Below, piece by piece: positions 47,084 to 60,108 of a stretch of 64,000 nt of DNA (positions within the stretch are counted from its first letter, which is position 1; every line of letters begins with the position of its first letter). The stretch is taken from positions 248,001 to 312,000 of the forward strand of contig JAFKAC010000068.1 in assembly GCA_025766275.1 (NCBI GenBank). The letters are read 5' to 3'. The notes beneath the pieces were generated by a model. It did no database searches and was not told the origin of the DNA. It was given only the letters and a program-made list of their open reading frames with translations. Position numbers and translations under genes: made by a program. Source of the stretch: Lactarius indigo. Its lineage: Eukaryota > Basidiomycota > Agaricomycetes > Russulales > Russulaceae.

Positions 47084-48499
47084 TTGTTAGCTGCTTCTTT
47101 GAGCGAGGTACAAAGCCTTTGGCTTGACGATAAGTCACACCCAGCTGCGGTGAAATATGTCGTACCCTTCCATAACCCATTCACGTGCCTAAGAAAAGAG
47201 TGACGGTGTGAGAGGGACGTCTCCCGCAAACGTGCTTCATGCGGGGAGGAAGGAATATGAGTGCCCAAGTGTATCGAGACGGCTGTCTGAGACGGTATCA
47301 AGGACCTCGAAGGCATTATGGTGGGTTACTACCCCTTCGACGAGCTCGCATGCTGCGGTTTAAAGTAGCTAAATTTGAAGCCGGCTGGTTTTCTTTAGAA
47401 TGAGGCAGTGGGTAAGCCGGACCTGTTCCATTCCAGAAAGGAAGAAGAGTAACGTTGCCCAGTATAGCCGATGCACTTTCGTGGTGAGTATTCCATTGGC
47501 CGCAGTAGGCTGTTCGGTCAGGGCTAACGACCACAGGCTCGAGCTGAAGACAAAGCCGAGGGCGTATGCTCCATGCATCCGCCGTTCGTTGATTTCGCGA
47601 TTGGAACTTGAAGGTGGCGTGCGAAATCCGCGATCTCCACTCGACATTCTCAGACTCGGAAAGGGGCAATCATCGACCTACCGCACCAGCTTGCACCAGA
47701 GGCACGATTCAGTTATTGCAAATTATGGCTGTATATTGGCTTCTTATTTTCTGAATCTTCGCGCAGTGCTGTCTTCCTCTGAAGGACGGATCGTGTCCTC
47801 CAATCGACCATTTTCTCGTCCGATTGGAAGGTTCCTCAGGTACCTGTATTTATACTGGGGCTCTTTAGCCCCTGAAGAATCTAACGAGTTGAGTTGGCCT
47901 TTTGTTGACACCCTCTCCTACTGCCAGCGCGCCCCAAAAACCTCACAATCTCATCTTACCGATAGTGTATACCAATCCTGTGAAGCCTCGTTTCGAAAAC
48001 TCAGAGTAGAACTGAAACTTTCCGTACTGATTATCACCTCCCGCATGCGTGTCATCCAACTGTGCGGTACCCTGAGAATCATCTAGCCCAGGGTCTGACT
48101 TTTCTCTAACTACTACCCAGCGTAAATGGAGACGAATTTATGGCACACTTGGTACAAGCTGCTTTCTAAATTCGGCATTAGCACACCCCTTATCGCCCTG
48201 TTTCGAGCGGTCGTCTATACAAGTTTAGGCGACGTACCAGGTGGTAGGCTGAATGACTGCTCCACCACACAAGCGTAAAACAGATGGGATGAGTACCCCT
48301 GCGGGCAACCCGTTTGCTGTAGGACGGCCACGATACAGATGCTGGACGTGTCTGTTCCGGTCACAAAAGATACGGTGACGTGGGGTGGGTCTCATAGTAT
48401 TCAAAAAACGCACCTCCAAAATCGTCAAGTGGAACTTGCAACCTTTTCAGATTTGGTGACGTGACCAAGTATAGAATCAACGACCGTCCCCATTCACAT
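47084..48499. other. Unassigned region with overlapping long open frames
   Basis: A plus-strand frame from ATG 47400 to 48086 (228 codons) and a minus-strand frame at 47316-47669 (117 codons) overlap. A third frame on the minus strand, 47369-47647, is hydrophobic (AYALGFVFSSSLWSLAL). None matches a family I know, and at most one can be real. The region borders the gypsy relics and may be retroelement-derived. Confidence 0.35.
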
Positions 48500-48945
48500 T
48501 TTCCTTCGTTGGGCCATCTTTTTGTGATTTGCGCACTCTCGCAAGCAGATTTTCGATATCCCCCCCCTTCAGTCTTGGAAAATATGACGATATCATCGAG
48601 GTATACTATTGCGCATTGTCAATGTAGTCGCGAAGGGTGTCATTCATCATTTTTTGGGAGGTAGTCGGTACGTTTGTCAATCCGAACGGCATTATACTGA
48701 ACTGATAGTGTCCGTACCAGCATCATGTGAACACAGTTTTCTTTTTCGCTTCTTCAGTCAGACAAACTCGCTAGTATCCACCGTGCAAGTCAATGCAGGT
48801 AAAGAACTTCGCGCCGGAAAAGTTCTGATAGCATTTGTCTATGCACGGTAACGGGTAAGTATTCGGTTTGGTTAGTTTACTGGCTCTAAAGTCCACGCAG
48901 ATACAGGTTGTACCGTCCTTCGTAGTTCCTCGACTCGTGCTACTC
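48500..48945 (-). pseudogene. Decayed Ty3/gypsy reverse transcriptase fragment, copy 1
   Basis: On the minus strand, conserved RT blocks follow in order across stops and frame changes: CVDFRASKLTKPNTYPLP, GAKFFTCIDLHGGY, HYQFSIMPFGLTNVPTTSQK, MNDTLRDYIDNA and YTSMISSYF, whose shifted frame reads VYLDDIVIFSKTEG (the YxDD-type active-site region). This is Ty3/gypsy polymerase, not functional. No LTRs, gag, integrase or target duplication are visible nearby. Confidence 0.75.
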
Positions 48946-49184
48946 TCTGTATCGGAGACACGGAGACGTTACCACCGTTTGACTGTGTTGATTCACCCTC
49001 TCGAACTCCTTGCTCCTCTACGCAGTACAGCAACTCAATCTGGAGAGTTGCGCGAGCCAAGGATCTACAGAAGAGGTATTCAGTGAGCATGCGAAGAGGG
49101 GACGCTAGTAATCTCGTCAAGAGATCTGGTCGTCCACTCACTACTCCAGGGACGCGAAGTGACGAAGGCATAAATGTCATCAAA

Positions 49185-49885
49185 ACTTGGTCGGCGCAAA
49201 GTTCTTTACTTGCCTCGACTTTGCGCCAAGTTCATCTGGTCAAAGAAGCGAAAAGGAAAACTGCTCTCACATACTGGTACGAACACTCAGTTCCGCGTAA
49301 TACTATTTGGATTAACAAACGCACTGCTACCCTCAAAGAATGAATGAACGACATCCTTCATGACTACATTCAAGCACGCGCAATGTGCATCTTAGCGACA
49401 TCACCATTTTCTCCAAGACCAAAGGGAAGCATACTGCAAATGTATTCACGATTATGCGCAAGCCACAAGAAGAGTACCTAGCCCTAAACAAGGTAATGTG
49501 AGTGAGGACGCTCATCAATTCTATTTTTGGTCACATCCTGAAAAGGTTGCTGCAAAACTGGAGTGGCCATCTTTCCAGTCCTCGACGATTCGGAGGTGTG
49601 TGGTTTCCTGAATATCACGGGATAGACACATTATCTACGGGTTTGAAAAGGAGGCGAGCCCCTTGTACAAATTGCTCGAAGGCAGCCCTCGCAAAGGTCC
49701 CCTAGTATCCCCTGGACAAGAGAATGTGACTCGGCGACGATGCGAAGACTCAGGATAGCACTCACCTCTGCTGACCTTCTGGTCCACCCCACTCCATCGC
49801 ATCTCTTGTGGTTGATATAGGTGCTTCTGGGAACTGCATCGAGATTCGCGCCAACATCTGGGAAAGTCGTTAAACTTTTCGAGAC
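49185..49885 (+). pseudogene. Decayed Ty3/gypsy RT-RNase H fragment, copy 2
   Basis: On the plus strand the same RT blocks appear: QFRVILFGLTNA, then MNDILHDYIQARAM, a frame reading FSKTKGKH, and KVAAKLEWPSFQSSTIR. The start of the RNase H region follows (LTSADLLVHPTPSHLLW). Stops and shifts break it repeatedly. Its first 250 bp are clearly related to copy 1 on the opposite strand, so the two make an imperfect inverted repeat. Confidence 0.75.
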
Positions 49886-50091
49886 GGCCGCTCGCCTGAG
49901 TGTGTTAATGAACGTCGTACGACATTTTGTACAGCACCACTATGCTCCTCATATGCGTCATGCATCGTCAGTCTGGCGTATGACGTCATTACCATGGCTC
50001 AGGCTCCGCCTCTAGTTTAAAACACCCGTCGGTTGCTTTCATGCTCGATCACAACTTTCTTTCAATACTCAAGTAAATCATACAACGCGAC

Positions 50092-50614
50092 ATGTCTGAC
50101 TTCAGTTCTTTCGCTAAAACCGTCACCCCAAGTAACCCGCCTCGGTCTCCAGGCGGTCGTACGGGGCAGGAGCTGTCTGAGTCCCAGCATTTGGACCGGA
50201 GCCAATACGTCGAAGAGGTCGATACTGGTGCGCAGGGCCAGAACGCGTTCAATTCCGAGCGGCCGTTGAATGTCCAGCCTGTTCAAAGTGGTAGGTGCCG
50301 GTGTAGGGCTCCGTTGGAGATCATATAGCTGAAGTGCGCGGACTTCTGTATTATTCTAGGTGGCGTTGCTCGTGACGGAAAAGACAGTCTACCCATGGGA
50401 AAGGCGGGGTTGGTAGATAAAGCTATTGGAAAAGTAGAAAAGGTCGGGTCTCTCTTGGCTTTGCCTTTCTCGTCGTCTAACATGTAGGGCCTCGTGATCG
50501 TGACAGGTAATCGGTAAAGCCACCCGCAATGATGATATGCACGAAGCTGGCGAGCTTCGCGAGTCTGGGGGGAAGGAAGCCGCTACTGGACAGGCTCGCG
50601 CGCCGCATGACTAG
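50092..50614 (+). CDS. Small hydrophilic conserved fungal protein
   Basis: Three exons (about 50092-50291, 50360-50444 and 50506-50614) give a polar protein of about 130 residues. It starts MSDFSSFAKTVTPSNPPRSP, continues QYVEEVDTGAQGQNAFNSER and ends in KAIGKVEKVIGKATRND, then GELRESGGKEAATGQARAP. The C-terminal GKVEK/GK pattern recalls small stress-type proteins of mushrooms, but I cannot name the family. Introns have GTAGGT...CTAG and GTCGGG...ACAG ends and keep the frame. It is likely disordered, with no signal peptide and no membrane segment. It lies 115 bp upstream of the AP-1 beta gene on the same strand. Confidence 0.65.
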
Positions 50615-50729
50615 TTTGTTAGTTGAATCGAGGTGTACAATTGCACGGGTTACGTAATACGATATGGATTTGGGCGGCTCTGCCAGCTGAGATGCCTGAA
50701 CGCAACCGCGTTATTCTTCCTTTGTTGCC

Positions 50730-53386
50730 ATGAATGTATTCTCCAGAGCGGCCCCAAAGAAAGGTTCGCGCAGATTGTGCAATCCACGTCTATGCTATTA
50801 ATCACTGGCCAGGCGAGAATTTTGAGCTTCGGGCAGATTTGAACAGCGAGTATCGCGACAAACGGAAGGATGCTATAAAGAAGGTCATCGCTAATATGAC
50901 GGTTGGGAAGGGTGCGTACGAAGATCTTACTTTTATTGACTGTTCTGCTGGAGCCTCTCTCGAAAGATGTCAGTGGTCTTTTTCCCGATGTACTCAAGAA
51001 CATGCAAACCGAGGATATCGAGCAAAAGAAACTCGTCTATCTCTACCTCATTAATTACGCAAAAACACAGCCGGATCTAGTCATCCTTGCCGTGAACACA
51101 TTCGTCAAAGACTCAGACGACCACAATCCGCTCATCCGCGCACTGGCCATCCGTACGATGGGCTGCATCCGCGTCGAGAAGATCATCGACTACATCGCAG
51201 GTCCTTTACAAAAGTCCTTGCATGACGAAAATCCATATGTACGAAAAACGGCCGCCCTATGTGTTGCCAAATTATACGACCTCAAGCCTGAGTTAGTTCT
51301 GGAGAATGGCTTTCTAGAACAACTTCACGAGATGATTTCGGACAGCAACCCGATGGTGCGTGCATTAATTTCCACTCTTCCATCGCCTAATGCTCCCCAA
51401 AGGTTGTCGCAAATACCATCACCGCATTAGCGGATATCCACACATCAGCAACTTCCCAGCCGTCCACCTCTTCCTCTGATCCAGCCGTATTCACCGTTAC
51501 GCCTACGATCTTAAATAAGCTCCTCATCGCGCTCAACGAATGTTCCGAGTGGGGCCGTGTCGCTATTCTGTCTGCATTGGCAAGGTACGAAGCTCAGGAT
51601 GAGAAAGAAAGCGAACATATATGCGAGCGCGTGGTACCTCAGTTCCAGCATGTGAACGGAAGCGTCGTTCTCGGCGCTGTCAGGGTGGGTCCATTTACTC
51701 TACTTCTCGAGAGAACATCTGCGTGACGTCTTAGTAGGTAATTATGATCCACATGCGCAAAGTGAAGCGTGAGGACTTCAACAAGCAACTCATACGCAAG
51801 ATGGCTCCACCCCTTGTCACCCTTCTGTCTTCTCCACCGGAAGTGCAGTGGATCGCGCTGAGAAACATCAATCTTCTACTTCAAAAGCGCAGCGATATCC
51901 TGTCCAACGAGATGCGTGTATTTTTCTGCAAGTATAACGACCCTCTGTATGTCAAAGTGGAAAAGTTGGACATCATGGTTCGCTTGGCGAACGAAAACAA
52001 CGTAGACGCGTTGTTGAGCGAGCTGAAGGAGTACGTTGGCCCGCTCCTTCGGGGTATATTCTGCTCTGACGGACTCATGATAGATATGCCTCTGAGGTTG
52101 ATGTCGATTTCGTGAGACGTAGTATCAAGGCTATAGGTCAAGCAGCAGTCAAGATCGAGGCTGGCGCTGAGCGGTGTGTCAATGTATTGTTGGACCTTAT
52201 CGCGACTCGAGTCAGCTATGTCGTGCAAGAAGCCGTCGTAGTAATGAAGGTCCTTCCTTCTATTAATATTTCCCAGCAATCTCTGATCTTGGGTGTTCAG
52301 GACATTTTCCGAAGATACCCCATGACATACGAAGGCGTCATCCCGACCTTATGCGCAAATCTAGAAGAATTAGACGAGCCAGAAGCGAAGGCGTCTCTTA
52401 TTTGGATTATCGGAGAATACGCTAATAAGATCGACAATGCCGACGAACTATTAAACATCTTCGTGGAGACTTTCACCGAGGAGTCCTATTCTGTGCGATT
52501 TCCTTTCGTCTCGATACATGCACCGCCGTTGACCTGCGCACGCGGGTTGTAGGTACAATTGCAGACGCTCACCGCAGTTGTGAAGCTTTTCCTTTTCAAG
52601 CCCGACACATCACAGGGTTTGGTCCAACGTATCCTCAATACGGCGACAAAGGACTGCGATTCGCCCGATGTAAGGGATCGGGCGTATATCTACTGGCGTC
52701 TTCTGTCAACAGACCCCGGAGCAGCAAAGGTAGCTAGGTTTTGCGTCAGTTTCTGTCGTCGCTCCCGCTCATACTCGGTAGTCTGTCGTTCTCGCACACC
52801 GACCGCCGATCTCGTTGCCTCGCACTACCGTTGCTCCTGCACTACTCAACGAGCTAATCGGCGAAGTGTCCAGTCTGGCAAGCGTCTATCAAAAGCCAGC
52901 CGCGACTTTCATCGGCCAGGGGCGAGTCGGCGCTGAAGCAATGCAGCGCAGAGGAGCTGAGTGGGTTATCATTTCTCCTTACCTCCCACAAGGAACTGAG
53001 CTTTCGTGTCCGTTAGTCTTGCCGATTCGGCCAAGGCCGCACTTCAAACAGTTGCCGCTGGACAGGTATCAGAAAATCTACTCGACTTCGACGACGAGCC
53101 CGCGGCGGAGCAACCGACAGGCCTCGCTGCTACCCAAGTGCTGCAACAACCCGCGGCAAAGAACATCATGTCCGGTACATCGACCAACCCTCTGGACGAT
53201 CTCGTTTCGATCTTTGGAAGTTCGTCCTTATCATCCAGCGTGCCGCAGGCCGCACCTGCAGGGGGGGCGCCAGCTCTAGACCCATTCCTCGGGTTCGGCG
53301 AGGTCGTTTCTCCAATTGCACCGGCGGCAGCAACACAGCCGACGACAGCGTCAAACCAGCAGGAAGATCTCCTAGGGCTATTCTAG
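50730..53386 (+). CDS. AP-1 complex subunit beta (beta-adaptin, Apl2-like)
   Basis: Large subunit of a clathrin adaptor at the trans-Golgi and endosomes. Exon 1 (50730-50763) encodes [12 protein letters not shown] and joins across a 49-nt intron (donor GTTCGC) to [20 protein letters not shown]. The adaptin trunk follows: [117 protein letters not shown] and [20 protein letters not shown]. The C-terminus holds [33 protein letters not shown] (a clathrin-box-like LLDFD) and ends QEDLLGLF. The protein of roughly 730 residues lacks the large appendage of animal beta subunits, as is usual for fungal AP-1 beta. All exon joins keep the frame; one 46-50 nt intron separates KE from [13 protein letters not shown]. 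Confidence 0.9.
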
Positions 53387-56300
53387 ACCGAGTAATGGTT
53401 TAAGTAGATATTGCAAAATCGAATTTGGCTACCTACCCCGGTCCGTCCCCTTTGTGAGCTCAGCAGGCAAAGTTAGGAGAGGGCCTCTCTGTCCAAGGTA
53501 ATGTCTCAGAGGAACCCTCGGAGGGACCCAATTCTCGTTATCACTCGGCGATGGACACCCAAGATTGCAGCAATCGCCTCTCCATCGAGACGATGCTGTG
53601 AGCTTGATGACTCAATACCTCTCGCTGCTCTGTTCGCGACTTCTCTTTAACAAAGCTTCCCGTTAGCAAATAATGCGGAATATGCTTGAACTCCGTCAAT
53701 CACCTACCCTCACGGACATTCAACCATCCGGCGCGCGATGTCCCCACGACAAAAACATCTCAATTCAAACTGTTTTATGCAGGTTCTATATAGCTGGACT
53801 TCGGCGAAGCTCCAGCACAAAAGGACGCGCGCTCTCATCGCGTCCCTCATTCGTCTTCATCGGTCCAAGTCAACACTATACTCCCCGCTTGTTTGTGATC
53901 TTATCGCAGCGCGCATGAGGATCTGTTTAAGTTGCTGTCCCAGGCGACTGGGCTTCATGCCGCGAACGCACGCTCCACTGTACAACTCGTTCGCTATCCC
54001 ACACATGGTTTTATTCAAAAGGAGCTGAAATAGTGAGTGCCGTTATACTAGTAATGAGCGTGAAAGATTGTGTGCACGTGTGGATGACTGAATTAACTCG
54101 TTGATATGATTGGTACGTTCGGTCATTTCAGGAACCTAACTGAGACCATTATCGATTTTTTTACCACATGTCGAGCGCATGGACATCGAGGTGATCGATT
54201 CGCCCGTATGTGGGTTTCCGCAAGATTTCCGAGTCTGTTAGGGTTCGCTGTCACAATACCTATCGTATTTCACAAATGCTCTCCACATGTTTTAACGTGG
54301 TCAGGACCGAGGCTAGAATGGGTGCAATCAAGGGCGCATTTGTCGATAACGATATAGGAACTTCGATCATACCGGGTATGTCGGGCCGGCGGGTAGCTTC
54401 GGCTCGGGCCCAGCGCCCCGTCTAACACCGCCACTGTGACCATACAGTACCAGGTAGCTTCTCTAGCATGCTGCAGCTTACGGATCAGGCAGTATGTCAC
54501 CTTTATCAGTTTTTCTGATGCGGCGCTCGGTCGTGTCGGTGTTTCAAGAAATAGTCGAACACCGTGCAGTGTTGGTCCCCCTGCAATTTTCTCGAAACAC
54601 AGTTTCCACAGCTATGAAAACGTGGCGTTCTCTTTGGTTACAGTACGTATTCCTAGAAACCTGATTTGGTCTCTTTGATCCAGTCTTAGTCGAAGTTACT
54701 GCGATATACTTTCTTATCTTGGTAATCCAAGAACCCTCGTCTCCCCGAGTTTACCGAACTGCCTGACCCTCGAGTTTCTCTAGTCTACTGTATGACTATG
54801 GCTTCCATACTTCGTGGCATTGTATGGCCGCACTTCGTGGTGCCATTAAACCCATTTCAGAATATCCTAGTTCAAGTCCCCGTCGCGTTTCCAGAATGGA
54901 AGGAACGAAGACTTGCTATGACACTGATTCGCCGCAGTTGAATGATAATAATGTATGGCACACAATATCAGACTAACGGATCTCTTCTGTACCACGGTCG
55001 AGTCGCCGGAGGTGCTTACACCTGCTCTGCATCAGACAAATTGGTGATGTCGCTTCCAGAGAGGGCATATTTACCTCGGGCTAGTCGTTGTCATTTCCCA
55101 CAAACCAGAGTTACCGGAACGGCGTGGCACTCTTGAAACGGCAACCCTAGTGATTTATCTGAGGGGCTGTGTGCCGCATTGTGTACGTCACACAGTATCG
55201 TGCGCACGTGGCCTCTGGGTTCCGGGAACCTCTATCTACGCTATCTAGATGTCTCTCAAGTTTGAGCTGTTATCGTCCATGTGGGATATTCCGTGCTGCT
55301 CTGCTTGCCTAGATTTTCTAATACTCTCTCCGAGTCAGGGGATCTTGTAGTCGGCCTTAAAGACTCAGCGGGTCACTAGCTACCTGTCTCACTCTTCGTC
55401 GGCTACCCTTCCCACATTGATTCGCTGAACAGTTTCCTCTGAGACTTGCTTAATATGCGTGCCCCGAATAGCTTCTGCTGGAGTACAACCCCCTGGGAAT
55501 GCGGCCTTGCGACAAGCGAGGTGGAACTTGTTATCTGGACTTCTACATGGCAGGCGGGGTTCAGCTACTATTCCCGCGTAAGAAAGAGACCACTGTCAAT
55601 TCACCACGAAAGTCGCTCTCGGGCGCAGAATTTCGAACTTGCAAGGCTTATCTCCTGTTATTTCCCAAGCGAGGTCTTGACGCATAGACAAAATACCTTC
55701 GCTCTATTCGGCTGGTATTTTTCCTGACGACTTTTGCTTTGCTCGGACAGCCAGCTTCTGGCCAGTATCAAATATGGGACTTCACTTGTCTCTTCAACGG
55801 CTCCCCTTTTCAATATTTATTGACATCTAGGCACTACACATGGGATTGTGGCCCCCCACTCCCATAAGTTCCGGTCCACCAGGAACCACGGCTACCGCCG
55901 ACACCGTCTACCAGACAGCCCTCGGTATTGGCGGGGGGGTTAGTGAGTCCGAGAAGGATGGATAATCACCGATCAACGAGTTCTGATCCGTTACAGAAAC
56001 CAACTTATCTGCCTTAATGCTTAACAACCTAAAGGTCGCTTCCTCTATGATATCAAGTGGCAGAGGGCTGACGAAAACACAGAGCCCAGAATTATGCTAA
56101 CTACAATGCGCCACTCCATATCGCATTAGGAACTCTTTGTTTGCGCTTGTAATCCGGATAGTACTGAGCGCATCCTAGTGACGAATGACACGCAAGCTGC
56201 TGGCTTGGCATTCGTCGGGGATCTAATCGGGGCATTGGACTTCTCCGAGAAAGGTTTGCATCCTGTCCCCTCTTGTTGCCCTCCTCATGAACGACGAACG

Positions 56301-59300
56301 CCGAATGGGAGCAGACTCAGGCTATATGCTAGTCTCTATGACACCAGCGGTAACACAAGCCTTGGTTGATTCGGCGTCACCAACATGCCCTCCTACGTGT
56401 TTTCTGTATTGGGGGGCATACGAACCATTAGTCTTCATCGCATCATAATCACGCCTCGGTCACCCGTGCGTATGATAGAAGATGAGCCACCAGTGTGGAC
56501 CGAGGGCTATCTCACCCACTAGTCGACTTGTATAAAGGATGACGGGACAATGGACGGAGGCCTCTTGGACTTTGAATACGATGCACATTTCCTTCGCGCC
56601 CGTTTTCACCTCGGTTGTTGTAATATCTGTGCAGGTACGTCTTGTTTACCGCTGAAGACGACCGGGTCACAATTCAAGTCCGCTTAGTCCGCAGAACGAT
56701 CCCGAAAGTAGCAATCCCACCTATCCATATGCGCCGTGCTAGTCGACATTATGGCGCAAATTAGCACGGCTCTCCGCGACCTTATAAAAACAGTAATCTT
56801 TCAGGCATTCCTGGGGTACGACCTCAACTGGGATGCCGCTGGAGCTTACCCTACTAGTATCCAGCTCGTAATTCTCCGTGCGCTTCTTTCTATGATACGA
56901 AGACGCAACAATCAGAGCGTGCCTTCGACGGTGTCCTGTCCCGTTGTTACTCAGGACCCATCAGCAATCAGGACATTTTTTCATTATCAGTTCCCAAACA
57001 AAGAACAAAGATACTTGCACAGAATGCATAGGATCTCTCGTGCTGACTAGTGGCCGACATCAGGTTGGCTGTCTGTCCGTTGCCTTAGTGTTAATTGTTG
57101 TGTGGCAAGTAGTACGTGGATAACCTGTGAGACTATTTGATCATTGATCAAGGATGCCCCTGGTTCGTGTTCCCCAGCTTCGTTGGCACCACGTTCGTAC
57201 AAACCCACAATCTGCTTTGATGCGGAACATGATGCATGATACAACATTGCCTTCGATGGATGGAAATCACAAATTTCCGGAACGACCAACTATTGTAGTG
57301 GACCTAGATACCGTCCCATGATGTGACTATGGTGAGGGACGGATGCCCGGATCAGGAGCATACGTTCTTTATTTCGATGCATAAATCGAGTCGCTGCTCA
57401 TAGACTTGTAAATTCGACTATGCCTTAAGCCCCGCGCGTCATTCTACCGCGCGAATGGGCCATGAAGCCAGCGCATTGACATGACGCTAAACGGGAGCAT
57501 TGCCTGGACGCATTTGTTACAAGACGAGCGTCTTCGGTGTGGATCGGCCGTGCTACAGTATCGTAGTGCTTAACTGGGACACAGCACGAGCACCACGTGG
57601 AATCCTCAGACCATTATTGTAACCATCAAGTTCCGTGGAATGCAGGCCGCATTCCCGTTGCCAGTTAGCGTCACCACACTCTAGTGGTATAATACACCGA
57701 CGCGTCATCATTTTGTTCTCATCGGCTGGCATGGATTAGCTTTCCAGATGCTCAAAGCGCTTTGTGTTCGTTCCTACCCGTTCCAGTCAACCCGGATCTT
57801 TGTTTCTGTCTTTTCATTTGACGAATCCCGGACCCGACCAGCGTCTTTTGCCGTCTCGTTTATTGTTTTATCATGACACGACCATTGGTTAACACAACAG
57901 TGCGATCCGTCCTAATGGGGACGTAGTGCCTTCTGCTGATTTTGTGAGAAGTTTCTTCCGTGAAATGGAACCAGATAGAACCAAGACGGAATTAGCAGGT
58001 CGACGCGTCGACACGGCCGGCCATCACTCCATGCCGCGAAGTTGCCTTCTCTCGGGGGTAGTTTCAGATCTTGAAAAAAGGTATCTGGCGGGTGTTGTTC
58101 GGAACTCGGTCAGGATGCACGATGTATTACTCAGACAATGGTATCAAAATGGTACCAAGCGCCGGTTAAGCGACTCACAGTCAATTTAACTTAACTTACT
58201 TAGATATATTTTTAGATTAGATATGCGTTACAGATAAGGAGCGCCCTAAGCAAGTTGTCGTTACTACACACACGCAAAGTTGTGGGTACTAGCACAGCAC
58301 GTTCTTTCGTGTCCCATGTCATTCCGACTCATTTGCAAATCCATGCCTTTCGCAACACCGGCTCCAGCGATTACCGTCTCCCGATTTTGTTGATGACCTC
58401 TGATCTACTTCAAGTTGGTACGATTCGGACTCGTACGGAGCAGTGCACCGAAAGAGTCACACTACGGCGCGAGCTTGAGAGCGCCCGCAGAGCACGCAGA
58501 GGAAGCCTGAATTGAAGTAGCACCTGCGTCCGAACTCAGCCGCATCGCCCCCCCGGCCCCGCATCTCCAACGTCACCGGTCTCTATTGGAATATCTTCGC
58601 TCCGCACCCCTCGGTTGGTCTGCAGGGCTATCCGACTTACCTCCAGGAGGAGTATTATCTAGTCACCGCATGGTCGTTGATATCTGAGTCGTGTGCCGTG
58701 CCCAACCCAAATTGCCACGAGGTTGGCCACGAGTCAAGCCATGAGCACAATACCAAAACAAAACAAAACATATAGAAGATGGTACGAGTCGCTCGGGTAT
58801 ACGGCACCACTTCTTCCCAAAACAAAAAGAATAGGCTGGGCGATGATTCGCATATATGATAGGAGAATGACCGACACCCCAAATTTCTTGACTCGAATTT
58901 CCACTGCTGTGCCAAGTGCTGTGCTGAAATAAGCCACACATGCTGTCACTGAGAGGCCTTGATTCACCGGTTCTTCTAATCGCATCTGCATTCCACGTTC
59001 GCGCTCAACGACACCCAGCGTTGTTCAGTCCCATTTTTCAAGTTGTCTTTAGTTACTACAACAGGCGCCGGGATGGGAAGCGCTGAGCGCCTGCATCTTT
59101 CGCCTTAAGAGTACCACAGGAACAAAAGCGCCGAGGGAAAAGGCCACCGTATGCCCACTTAGGCATCATTGATTAATCTGTTAGTTTCCCAAACATCAAA
59201 TATGAGGTGTTTAGGAATGTTTGAGGCTTTTACTAAATGGTCCTAACCATTCGTTAAACACTCCAGCACAGATAATGGAAGAGCATTCTGGTTATTGGAC

Positions 59301-60108
59301 TGATAGTGGACCTGAATTGCATGTGTTGCTGGTTATAGAGCGAGGATCAAATGTCGTCCATTCAAAAAGTGTCATCGTTTAGGTGAACCGTACGAATTCC
59401 GCAAGAGTCAATCAGACCACTCGTGATCGGACAATTAGGAGTTTGCTATATTCAAATCTTGGCACGTGAGGGGACTGATAGGGACAGAAAAGGATGGGGA
59501 AGGACTTGGCATTGACGTACTGTATGGCCCTGTCACCTCTACGCCCGCATGTGGTGCACGAGTTTCTGCCATTCTTCCACTTCCGGATTCTCAAAGTCAC
59601 ATCACTGTGGGGGTCTCCATTCCAGAGGAAGTTGTATTTGAGTAAACCTTACGTCTCGTGGCAAGGACGCATGGCCGATTATTTTTCTCTCACCACGTCC
59701 CAGGCAACTTCATTACATCGCCATCGGTGAAGATCGAGTGCGGAGATGGGACTTAGACGCAGTGCGGCAGTGCCTACTCCCGTCGGTCAACGAAACACGC
59801 CGTCGGGCAGATAGATGACCCATTACAATACCCTGGAAGATTGTGGCGACTTTAGCTTGGCGCTTGCCAAAACTCAAAATTTTGGCTGAGAGTCCTACTG
59901 TACAACCAGCGAGAGACTCCGCGCAGCGCAAGCTAAATTGGAACGCCACGACCGAATGGGGTTGTAACGTGATCGTTATCGAAGTCCCGCAATAACCCCG
60001 TCCGGTAGGCACGTCGCGACGATATCTTTCCGCCGATCGATAGTGGTACGCCACCCGCGCAACGCATGTTGGGTACGATTAATGAACTACGCACGCGCAC
60101 ATCTCCCA
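53387..60108. other. 6.7 kb gene desert
   Basis: Open frames are all short (mostly under 105 codons) on both strands, with frequent stops in every frame. Candidates such as 56736-57050 or 57926-58189 show no domain and no splice chain. AAAAC-rich tracts occur near 58755-58772 and 58819-58830. A weak inverted repeat (AGGTGTTTAGGAATG... / ...CATTCGTTAAACACT) lies at about 59203-59263. This looks like old degenerated sequence, but I find no transposase or RT. Confidence 0.45.

Noticed and set aside
54840..54900. tRNA-like B-box (AGTTCAAGTCCCC)
   Set aside because: No matching A-box or acceptor stem could be paired upstream.
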